Source: Deltaproteobacteria bacterium (GTDB taxonomy: Bacteria > Desulfobacterota > Desulfuromonadia > Geobacterales > DSM-12255). From it: a stretch of DNA of 10,881 nt. The stretch spans positions 1 to 10,881 of the forward strand of contig JAGFXN010000024.1 in the NCBI GenBank assembly GCA_017861215.1. The letters are read 5' to 3'. The position numbers and the translations under genes were made by a program. Positions 1 to 6,091 of this stretch are shown here, piece after piece; the stretch's first letter is position 1; each line of letters opens with the position of its first letter. Under the pieces are notes generated by a model. It made no database searches and was not told the origin of the DNA. It worked only from the letters and a program-made list of their open reading frames with translations.

Positions 1-1
1 T

Positions 2-583
2 TACCTCATGCATATCTATGCCAGCGTAGGACTCATGTTTGCTCTCAGGGGAGAAGGCCCTGCTGCCACCAGCATCGTCAATCTGCTGCCGGCAGGGTTG
101 CTGACCTTTATCATAATCTACCAGTACAGCTGGTGCCGCAGCTGGCCGCCACCCCCATCTTCCGCCCTGTTCAAGAGTGTTGATCAGCATGACCGCAGTG
201 CCGTACTGCTGCTTGTTGCAGGTCTGGTCTGCGCCTTTTTAATGGTAAAGATCGGCTTGTATCAGGCCATGCAACTGCTGCCTGCTGCTGACCAACGGGA
301 TGCATTCCGCTGCGCACAGTCCGTTATAATCAACAGTTCCGTCATCGGCCTGATCGTTTTTGCATACGTACGACGCAACCGCGAAATCCGGAACGTGGCC
401 ATATTTGTGACCCTTATCGGCGGCATCAAGGTGTTCCTCTACGATCTGCTCGGCACTCATGGACTGCCGCTGGTGTTCAGTGTCTTCTCCTTCGGCCTGG
501 CGGCGGCGGTTGAATCATTAGCCCTGGGAAAATGGTCGAAGGAGACCCCTGGCCAGGATGCCGGGGAGCAGCATGGAGAATGA
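2..583 (+). CDS. C-terminal part of a multi-pass inner-membrane protein (5' end outside window)
   Basis: The reading frame is open from the left edge (codons from position 2), so the ATG at position 8 is probably internal and the gene is cut by the window. The visible 193 or so residues contain about five hydrophobic stretches. One is near the start (LLPAGLLTFIIIY), two lie in the middle (AVLLLVAGLVCAFLMV and VIINSSVIGLIVFAYV) and two at the end (VAIFVTLIGGIKVFLYDLL and LVFSVFSFGLAAAVESLAL). Short charged loops separate them (VRRNREIRN). The tail is hydrophilic (KETPGQDAGEQHGE). The closing pattern, arginine-rich loop then IGGIKVFLYDLLG then a last helix, recalls the C-terminal end of DUF2339-type membrane proteins, but I cannot confirm the family from this fragment. 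No catalytic motif is visible. It ends 188 nt before the shared terminator and converges on cbcL. Confidence 0.75.
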   Translation, partial: YLMHIYASVGLMFALRGEGPAATSIVNLLPAGLLTFIIIYQYSWCRSWPPPPSSALFKSVDQHDRSAVLLLVAGLVCAFLMVKIGLYQAMQLLPAADQRDAFRCAQSVIINSSVIGLIVFAYVRRNREIRNVAIFVTLIGGIKVFLYDLLGTHGLPLVFSVFSFGLAAAVESLALGKWSKETPGQDAGEQHGE

Positions 584-770
584 ACCGCAATAAGACGGTG
601 AGCGTGACGGATGCAGCGCTGCATGCTTGAGCTGCCGGACGAAGGAGGGCTTTGACTGGCTGAGAGGGAAGAAGCGCGCAGGGGCCTGGGACGAGGATCA
701 TCCGGTGACTTCGCAAATTGGTTGTGAATAGTTGCCGGCAATCATCGCAGCAATGTGATTAATGTAAGAA

Positions 771-809
771 AAAAAGAGCGGGGGGACAAATCGTCCCCCC
801 GCTCTTTTT
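771..809. terminator. Strong intrinsic terminator, probably bidirectional
   Basis: Arm AAAAAGAGCGGGGGGAC (771-787) pairs perfectly with 793-809 around a 5-nt loop (AAATC). The 17-bp stem has a GC-rich core and A/T ends, so a U tract follows the hairpin on either strand. It lies 17 nt past the cbcL stop codon on the minus strand and should end cbcL transcription. It could also stop transcripts arriving from the membrane-protein gene on the left. Confidence 0.92.
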
Positions 810-825
810 CTGCCAATCTACGGGA

Positions 826-2673
826 TCAGTGCCCGCCTCCCCCGAGGAAGGCGATGATCATCAGAAGCAGCAGTCCGAGACCTATGAACAGTGCCAGGAA
901 GCCGAATCCTTTTACCAGGAAGTCATAGACGACGCCGCTGGTTCGCTTGGCCGCATACTTCTCGGTAACACCCTCTTTTTCATAGCGCTTCCACTGATCG
1001 CCGCGTTCTTCGATCATCTCCTCCTTGGCGATCTGGCCGTTGAAGATGACGAAATCCATCGGGAACTTCTCCGGCCGGCCGTGGGTATTGAAGAAGTGTA
1101 CCGAGAAGATGAAGCCGGTTGCCAGCAGCGCCTCATCGGAATGCACGATAGTCGCTATGTTGAATGCCCATCCCGGCAGAAACATGCCGAAGATCTCCGG
1201 GAACCAGAGCATCAGGCCGGAACCGCCGATGGCGAACATACCCCAGAAGACGGCGATAAAGTCGAATTTCTCCCAATAGGTCCAGCGCTCGAAAGTCGGC
1301 TTCGGCCCTTTGAAGAAGAACCAGCGCACCATGCCATAGACGTCGACGATATCCCGCAGGTTCGGACAGAGCGAATCCGGCCCGAACAGGCGCTGGAGGA
1401 AGTTCCCTTTGACGTCTTTGCTGAAGAATAGAAAGTGAACACTCATAACAAGCGCAGCGCCGAAATAGACAAAGGTGATGCCGGCGCAGATACGATGCCA
1501 CAGACCGGCAACCGCTGAACCGCCGTACAGATCCATCATGAAAATTGCCCAGTGCTGGTCGCTGAATTTCAACGGCAGCCCTGTCAGGGAAAGTCCCAGG
1601 AAGCTCGTGATCACCAGGAGGTGCATGAAGATATGTTTCCTGTTGAAGCGGCGGTACTGCTTGTGCGCATCAGGAATGGCATGATGCACATGACCGGCCT
1701 GAAGGGCGTCGGCTTTTTCGCGATTCTCAACAAAGCCGCGGAACATCCAGAGGAGGGTATGTATCCAGAACACGGTAAAGGTACCGAGAAGCAGCCCTGT
1801 CATCGCCACAAACGTATAGAAGAGGAGCGGGTATTTCTCCCGGTCATGAGAACCGTGAGCATAAAACTTGGCAAACATCGGTGTCGCCTTTGGATGGCAG
1901 GTGGCACACATTTTTACCAGGTTATTCGGATGCAGATTGGAGTTCGGATCGCTTTTCGGCAGGATAGCGTGGGCCGAGTGGCAGTCGGCGCAGCCCGCTA
2001 CCTTGTCCGGAAAGCCGAGCCGGTAATTCTTGCCGTGATAGCTGTCGAGGTATGTTTTGACGGCAACCGTGGTGACATTGTTCTTCTTCATCAACTTTTC
2101 GTCGGCATGACACTTCAGGCATACTTTTGTATTGAAATCCCGATGCTCGGCATCGCTGCCGAGTTTCTTGATATCATGCAGATTATGGCAGTCGTGGCAG
2201 GCAGCGGAGTCCATGTTGCCGCCAGCAACAGCCTTGCCGTGCACCGAATTTCTGTACATCGCCTCTTTGTCGTGGCACTGGATACACTTGGCAACGGCAA
2301 CCCTCTTGTCTTTTTTCCAGTGCTGGTGCGTATGGATGTCGGTATGGCAGTCGGCACAGCGGACATTTTTCTGCACATGCACGCTGTTGTAATGTTCGGC
2401 GTTTTCCTTTTTGTGGCACCGTTCGCAGGCTACCTTGTGGATCTTGGTCTCCCCGCGCATATGCTTGGCGAGGTCAATAATCTCAACATGACAGCTTGTA
2501 CAGGCATTTTTGCCGTGCACAGAGGCAGCAAAGCCGGCTACTGATATTTTGTTACTGTGACAGCCAAGACACGTGGCCGGATCGATTGCCATTCCCTGCT
2601 CGGCGCGGGACTGGGTAATGAGGGTGAAAATCAAGAGGGGTACTGCTGTCAAAACAACTCGCCAGTTACACAT
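826..2673 (-). CDS. cbcL: CbcL-type inner-membrane quinol:cytochrome c oxidoreductase (nine c-type haems plus b-type membrane domain)
   Basis: Complete 615-residue protein. A signal peptide (about residues 1-24, ending QSRA) is followed by a periplasmic domain with nine CXXCH haem c sites: 35-39, 58-62, 83-87, 106-110, 130-134, 159-163, 185-189, 228-232 and 256-260. After residue 280 come about six membrane segments (roughly 283-311, 349-367, 388-415, 470-491, 508-529, 585-610). Histidines in or near them (305, 351, 393, 413, 511, 526) are candidate b-haem ligands, as in FdnI/HydC-like cytochromes b. This nonahaem-plus-b fusion is the architecture of CbcL, which G. sulfurreducens needs to respire acceptors of low redox potential (below about -0.1 V) by oxidising menaquinol. 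The start is fixed by GGAGG (complement of 2680-2684), 6 nt before the ATG, and by the signal peptide directly after it. It is monocistronic: terminator 17 nt downstream, divergent gene upstream. All nine motifs are intact. The function is inferred by homology. Confidence 0.93.
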   Translation of the reverse strand: MCNWRVVLTAVPLLIFTLITQSRAEQGMAIDPATCLGCHSNKISVAGFAASVHGKNACTSCHVEIIDLAKHMRGETKIHKVACERCHKKENAEHYNSVHVQKNVRCADCHTDIHTHQHWKKDKRVAVAKCIQCHDKEAMYRNSVHGKAVAGGNMDSAACHDCHNLHDIKKLGSDAEHRDFNTKVCLKCHADEKLMKKNNVTTVAVKTYLDSYHGKNYRLGFPDKVAGCADCHSAHAILPKSDPNSNLHPNNLVKMCATCHPKATPMFAKFYAHGSHDREKYPLLFYTFVAMTGLLLGTFTVFWIHTLLWMFRGFVENREKADALQAGHVHHAIPDAHKQYRRFNRKHIFMHLLVITSFLGLSLTGLPLKFSDQHWAIFMMDLYGGSAVAGLWHRICAGITFVYFGAALVMSVHFLFFSKDVKGNFLQRLFGPDSLCPNLRDIVDVYGMVRWFFFKGPKPTFERWTYWEKFDFIAVFWGMFAIGGSGLMLWFPEIFGMFLPGWAFNIATIVHSDEALLATGFIFSVHFFNTHGRPEKFPMDFVIFNGQIAKEEMIEERGDQWKRYEKEGVTEKYAAKRTSGVVYDFLVKGFGFLALFIGLGLLLLMIIAFLGGGGH

Positions 2674-2769
2674 CTGCTGCCTCCGTCTTTATTATTAACT
2701 CACTGGAATTATTGATATCACACTAACTTGTATTAATGATGACATATTTTATCATCTTAACAGTGGCGC

Positions 2770-2798
2770 ATGATAGAAGAGCATCGAGAGAAATGCAA
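2770..2798 (-). promoter_or_regulatory. Possible sigma-70-type promoter of cbcL
   Basis: On the minus strand TTGCAT (complement of 2793-2798) and TATCAT (complement of 2770-2775) are separated by exactly 17 bp. The -10 box matches the consensus in 5 of 6 positions, but the -35 in only 3 of 6. Transcription would start near 2763, giving a leader of about 90 nt. CbcL in G. sulfurreducens is reported to depend on a sigma-54 enhancer-binding regulator (BccR). I found no convincing GG-N10-GC element here, so the true promoter may differ. Confidence 0.28.
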
Positions 2799-2808
2799 CC
2801 CAAAACAG

Positions 2809-2832
2809 GTATACTGTATACAAAAATATACA
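2809..2832. promoter_or_regulatory. TATAC-repeat operator-like site between cbcL and the aminotransferase gene
   Basis: GTATAC occurs at 2809-2814 and again at 2816-2821, and TATACA at 2827-2832. This creates nested symmetries: the 8-bp palindrome TGTATACA (2815-2822), and the inverted repeat TGTATA-N6-TATACA (2815-2832). TGTATACA-like palindromes are typical of GntR-family operators, among others. It lies about 45 nt upstream of the aminotransferase -35 box and just upstream of the possible cbcL -35, so it could serve either gene. The regulator is not identified. Confidence 0.35.
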
Positions 2833-2875
2833 CTTTTTCATCCCGTTGCTGCAGGCAGCTAACGCAGTGGATAGC

Positions 2876-2904
2876 TTGACATCGCAGCTCTGTTTTGCTA
2901 ATTT
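2876..2904 (+). promoter_or_regulatory. Possible promoter for the aminotransferase/zinc-ribbon operon
   Basis: A perfect -35 box TTGACA (2876-2881) is followed after 17 bp by the weak -10 TAATTT (2899-2904); GCTAAT (2897-2902) is an alternative with a short spacer. Start of transcription near 2911 would leave a leader of about 30 nt before the ATG at 2942. Confidence 0.45.
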
Positions 2905-2941
2905 GATGAAATAACTGGATTTTACCGAAAGGCTTCTAGAA

Positions 2942-4021
2942 ATGACACCTGCTCATAAAAAACTGTTTATTCCCGGACCGGTTGAAATAGCTCCCGAGAT
3001 TCTCGCCGCCATGGCCAGGCCGATGATTGGTCACCGGATGAAGGAATATGCCGTGATCCATGGCAGAATAAAAACCGGGCTCAAAAAACTTCTCTTCACG
3101 GAAGGAAGGGTTTTCCTGTCGACGTCGAGCGCCTTCGGCATCATGGAAGGGGCAATCCGAAATCTTGTCGGGAAACGCTGTGCAAACTTCTGCAACGGCG
3201 CTTTTTCTGACAAGTGGCATGACGTGACAATTCGCTGCGGCAAAGAAGCCGATCCTTTCAAGGTCGAGTGGGGACAGCCGGTAACGCCGGAACTGGTTGA
3301 CAAGGCGCTGGCTACCGGCAGATATGATGCAATCACGCTGATTCACAATGAAACCTCAACCGGGGTAATGTCCCCCCTTCCTGAAATCTGCGAGGTTCTG
3401 CGCCGCTATCCTGAAGTAGTCTCCATCATTGACACTGTTTCCTCGATGAGCGCCGTCAGAATACCGCTGGATGAACTTGGCATCGACTGTTGCATCTTCG
3501 GCGTGCAGAAGGCATTTGCCCTGCCTCCCGGGCTCGCCGTCTTCACTGCTTCGGAAAAAGCGCTGGCGCGGGCCGCAACCGTTGACGGTCGTGGCTACTA
3601 TTTTGATTTTCTGGAATTTGCTGCCAGCGACGACAAGGACAACACGCCGTCAACGCCCTGTATTTCCCAGATATATGCCCTTGACCTGCAACTTGAGCGT
3701 TTCTTTGCCGAAGGCCTGGAAAAAAGGTGGGAGCGGCACAGGATTATGGCGGAATATGTCCGTGGCTGGGTCAGAGGACACGGCTACGCGCTGTTCCCGG
3801 AGGAGCGTTACTGCTCACAGACGCTGACCTGCGCCGCCAACAAGGCCGGTACAGACCTGGCAGCCCTCAAGAAGATGCTCGGCGAGAGAGGTTATGCCTT
3901 TGATGACGGCTACGGCAAGATAAAAGGCAAAACATTCCGGATTGCGCACATGGGAGATATGCAGCTTGCTGATCTGGTCGATTTTACCGCTGAAATTGAA
4001 GATTGCCTGCAGAAGATTTGA
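2942..4021 (+). CDS. Class V PLP-dependent aminotransferase (alanine/serine-glyoxylate aminotransferase-like)
   Basis: A 359-residue cytoplasmic enzyme of fold type I, close to the usual length of this family. The N-terminus carries the typical FIPGPVEI segment (residues 9-16), followed by GHRMKEY (30-36). D164 in IIDTVSS is the expected contact to the PLP ring nitrogen, and K190 in GVQKAFALPPGLA the Schiff-base lysine. NTPSTPCI (234-241) and the carboxylate-binding arginine R333 in FRIAHMGD also fit. Members transfer amino groups between alanine, serine, phosphoserine or related donors and glyoxylate, pyruvate or other oxo acids; some bacterial homologues are annotated as phosphoserine aminotransferases. 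The sequence alone does not settle the substrate. AAAGG (2928-2932) lies 9 nt before the ATG. The zinc-ribbon gene follows after 32 nt and is probably co-transcribed. Confidence 0.88.
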   Translation: MTPAHKKLFIPGPVEIAPEILAAMARPMIGHRMKEYAVIHGRIKTGLKKLLFTEGRVFLSTSSAFGIMEGAIRNLVGKRCANFCNGAFSDKWHDVTIRCGKEADPFKVEWGQPVTPELVDKALATGRYDAITLIHNETSTGVMSPLPEICEVLRRYPEVVSIIDTVSSMSAVRIPLDELGIDCCIFGVQKAFALPPGLAVFTASEKALARAATVDGRGYYFDFLEFAASDDKDNTPSTPCISQIYALDLQLERFFAEGLEKRWERHRIMAEYVRGWVRGHGYALFPEERYCSQTLTCAANKAGTDLAALKKMLGERGYAFDDGYGKIKGKTFRIAHMGDMQLADLVDFTAEIEDCLQKI

Positions 4022-4053
4022 AACCGGGTAACTGCCCGAAGAGGAGAAAAACC

Positions 4054-4233
4054 ATGAAATGCCCCAACTGCGGAGAGAGAAAAAAGATCGTCATAGATCT
4101 TCATTCTGAGGGTTTTACCTCGGATGAGAATCCGATCAAGGAGTGCGGCGCCTGCGGTCTTGTCTGGAGAGTGAAATCAGTAAAGGGCAAACCTGAAGTT
4201 GACATTGTAAAGCCGGCAAAGCCCAAAAAGTAA
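4054..4233 (+). CDS. Small zinc-ribbon protein of unknown function (59 aa)
   Basis: The start is the ATG at 4054, preceded by GAGGAG (4041-4046) with 7 nt spacing. A further upstream in-frame ATG at 4003 lies inside the aminotransferase gene and has no comparable site. The protein begins MKCPNCGERKK and contains two cysteine knuckles, CPNC (residues 3-6) and CGAC (31-34), so four cysteines should bind one zinc ion. Between them is a predicted beta-hairpin region with the acidic patch SDENP. The tail is lysine- and proline-rich (KPAKPKK) and may bind nucleic acid or a partner protein. Similar two-knuckle ribbons occur in many nucleic-acid-associated and enzyme-partner proteins, so no specific role can be given. 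It is likely co-transcribed with the aminotransferase and ends 12 nt from the stop codon of the convergent glycosyltransferase. Confidence 0.8.
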   Translation: MKCPNCGERKKIVIDLHSEGFTSDENPIKECGACGLVWRVKSVKGKPEVDIVKPAKPKK

Positions 4234-4248
4234 GTCCCGCCTGACTTA
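4231..4248. terminator. Short inverted repeat spanning both convergent stop codons
   Basis: TAAGTC (4231-4236) pairs with GACTTA (4243-4248) around the loop CCGCCT. The left arm holds the TAA of the zinc-ribbon gene and the right arm holds the TAA of the glycosyltransferase on the other strand. TTCTTTT follows at 4251-4257 on the plus strand. The 6-bp stem is weak, so this is at best an inefficient terminator. Confidence 0.3.
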
Positions 4249-5295
4249 ACTTCTTTTCAGGAGTCTGTACCGTAACCAGTAACGGCTTGCCCCAGCGGCA
4301 AGCCGGGCTGCTATCCTGCCCTTCAAGACCCCGTCAAGGTGCCGGTCATATATCTCCAGAAAGACGGTGCGGCTGCTGTCGACCCTTCGCCTGCATCTGC
4401 ACCCTGCCAGCACATCCATAAAAAAGAGGATCTGCCAGGCATTCCCACAGATATAGCTGCCTACCCTTGCCCAGAAATCTGCACGTTCTGCTGCTGTCAA
4501 AACCGATAAACTTGCGGCAAGCGCCTGGAAAACGGGCTGCAGGTCGAGTTTTGCACTTTTTCCCTGCTCACGGTAAAGATCCGGCAGACTGCCGACGATG
4601 TCGTAACGATCTGCTGCGGCAAGTGCCATGATGACTGCATTCAGAGTCTGCCTCTCCTTCATCCCCTCTGTGTCAAAGCGGCGCGTCGACGTTGTAATCT
4701 CCCGGGGCAACAGCAGCCACGCCCCCTGCTCTCGCAGCCGGTCGGCAAAGCGGGTTTCGGCAAGCAGCCCGCAGCTTTCATCAAAACCGCCGGACTTGCT
4801 GAATAACTCTGCCGGGATAAGTATTCCCTGATCGCCATGGGCACACCCTACCCGGTTCAGCCGTGCTTTCCTTTCGTAATAGCTGTACGCAAGGGAGCGG
4901 TCACTGCTGCTCCGCCTGAAACGCAGACCAAAGTGCCCGGCAAACAGCCTGCCGCCACTGGCAGCAGATGCCTGCCGGAGATGATCAATGGCTCCCCGCA
5001 AGGCAGATGCATCGGCAAATGCGGAATCTGCATGCATAAAGAGAATAAACTCTCCCCGGGCGGCAGCCGCACCTGCATTGAGCTGGCAGGCCCGGCCTGC
5101 TCTCCCGGTGAGGAAAGCGGCAGGCAGCACTGCATCGGCGGCAATCCTGCCGGTAGAGTCCTGCGAGCCGCCATCGGAGACGATAATCTCCACCCTGATC
5201 TCTCTCTGGGCAGCAAGTGAAGCGAGTGCCAATGGCAGAGAATTCTCTTCGTTGATGGTCGGGATGACGATACTGAGTTCAAGGTCAGGCGGCAT
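4246..5295 (-). CDS. Family 2 glycosyltransferase, rSAM/selenodomain-associated type (TIGR04283-like), with C-terminal extension
   Basis: A 349-residue protein counted from the ATG at 5295, directly before the GT-A fold start LSIVIPTINEENSL. Visible motifs are DGGSQDST (residues 41-48), GRACQLNAGAAAARG (67-81), the metal-binding HAD triplet (88-90, in FILFMHADS), and GDQGIL (154-159). An acidic residue at E180 and a late RRFDTEGM segment (205-212) also fit. These match the small nucleotide-sugar transferases first named rSAM/selenodomain-associated and later linked to arsenosugar synthesis; donor and acceptor here are unknown. That family is usually about 230 residues. Here about 100 further residues (250-349) form a separate mostly helical, arginine-rich segment of unknown role. 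No Shine-Dalgarno sequence precedes the start. An upstream ATG at 5361 would overlap the divergent gene and also lacks one. It is divergent from the response regulator with 64 bp between starts. Confidence 0.82.
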   Translation of the reverse strand: MPPDLELSIVIPTINEENSLPLALASLAAQREIRVEIIVSDGGSQDSTGRIAADAVLPAAFLTGRAGRACQLNAGAAAARGEFILFMHADSAFADASALRGAIDHLRQASAASGGRLFAGHFGLRFRRSSSDRSLAYSYYERKARLNRVGCAHGDQGILIPAELFSKSGGFDESCGLLAETRFADRLREQGAWLLLPREITTSTRRFDTEGMKERQTLNAVIMALAAADRYDIVGSLPDLYREQGKSAKLDLQPVFQALAASLSVLTAAERADFWARVGSYICGNAWQILFFMDVLAGCRCRRRVDSSRTVFLEIYDRHLDGVLKGRIAARLAAGASRYWLRYRLLKRS

Positions 5296-5359
5296 AGTGG
5301 TCGGTAACGTTTGCCCATCGGCGGTTAGTATGATACTTTTGGAACAGGGAGATGTTGCC

Positions 5360-6091
5360 ATGGCAAAGAAGAAAGTGCTGCTGGTTGACGATGTAAATCT
5401 GCTTATCGAACTGGAAAAGGCTTTTCTCAAAGGACTGCCGGTAGACATCCTGATTGCGAGAAACGGTGCGGAGGCACTGGAAGTGGTCCGCCGTGAGCAG
5501 CCCGATCTGATTTATCTTGATCTCAACATGCCGGTAATGGACGGCCCGACCTGTTGCCGGGCATTAAAGTCCGATCCGAAGACCAGCGGCATTCCGGTCA
5601 TCATGGTCACTACGGCAGGGAGTGTGCAGGACGAACTGCTCTGCCGGAGCGCAGGCTGCAATGAATACATCACCAAACCGATTAACAGCAAGATCTTTCT
5701 CGAAAAAGGGAGAAAGTGCCTTGCCGACTTCGAGCGCAGACGCCGCCGCTACAGCTACGCTACCGATGTCGAGTTTCTGAAGGACGGTGAACCCAGATAC
5801 GGTATCACCGCCGACATCAGCAAAGGTGGTCTCTTTATGGCCGTGCCGCATGACGGTATTCCGGATGACCCTGTTGACCTCTCCTTCTCGCTGCCGCTTG
5901 GCAATGGCAGCCTGCTTGTGTCCGCCCGGGGGAGGATAGCCTGGGAAAACAGGGCGGAGGCGCCGATGAAGCCCGGCTACCCTGTCGGCGTCGGCATCGA
6001 GTTTACCTGTATTGACCCGGATACGGTCACCATGATTGAGAAGTTTTTTGAGGAGATCCTGCAGGAAAAAGACAGCCTCACCCTCCCCTGA
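5360..6091 (+). CDS. Response regulator: receiver domain fused to a PilZ (cyclic-di-GMP-binding) domain
   Basis: A 243-residue cytoplasmic protein. Residues 4-120 form a CheY-like receiver: acidic pair D10-D11, phospho-acceptor D54 (IYLDLNMPVMDG), T84/T85 (MVTT) and K106 (YITKP). Residues about 126-235 form a PilZ domain with the arginine cluster ERRRRRYSY (125-133), DISKGG (152-157) and the final VGVGIEF strand (209-215). The RxxxR and D/NxSxxG signatures that bind cyclic-di-GMP are present. It should therefore sense both phosphorylation and cyclic-di-GMP. It has no DNA-binding or enzymatic output, so it probably works by protein contact, for example on motility or surface behaviour. GGGAG (5347-5351) lies 8 nt before the ATG. 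TATGAT (5329-5334) is a possible -10 box without a clear -35. No sensor kinase is adjacent. Its last 14 nt overlap the end of the convergent molybdopterin gene. Confidence 0.93.
   Translation: MAKKKVLLVDDVNLLIELEKAFLKGLPVDILIARNGAEALEVVRREQPDLIYLDLNMPVMDGPTCCRALKSDPKTSGIPVIMVTTAGSVQDELLCRSAGCNEYITKPINSKIFLEKGRKCLADFERRRRRYSYATDVEFLKDGEPRYGITADISKGGLFMAVPHDGIPDDPVDLSFSLPLGNGSLLVSARGRIAWENRAEAPMKPGYPVGVGIEFTCIDPDTVTMIEKFFEEILQEKDSLTLP

Noticed and set aside
829..2544. Two long plus-strand open frames (829-1431 and 1552-2544) opposite cbcL
   Set aside because: They lie wholly antisense to a certain multihaem cytochrome gene, show no recognisable domain, and result from its GC-biased codon use.
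2674..2941. Sigma-54 promoter or GEMM-type riboswitch upstream of cbcL
   Set aside because: Both occur upstream of cytochrome genes in this group. I found no convincing GG-N10-GC element on the minus strand and none of the conserved GEMM sequence blocks.
4988..5359. Long N-terminal extension of the response regulator frame
   Set aside because: It overlaps the glycosyltransferase core on the other strand. The receiver domain begins exactly at 5360, with a good Shine-Dalgarno sequence.
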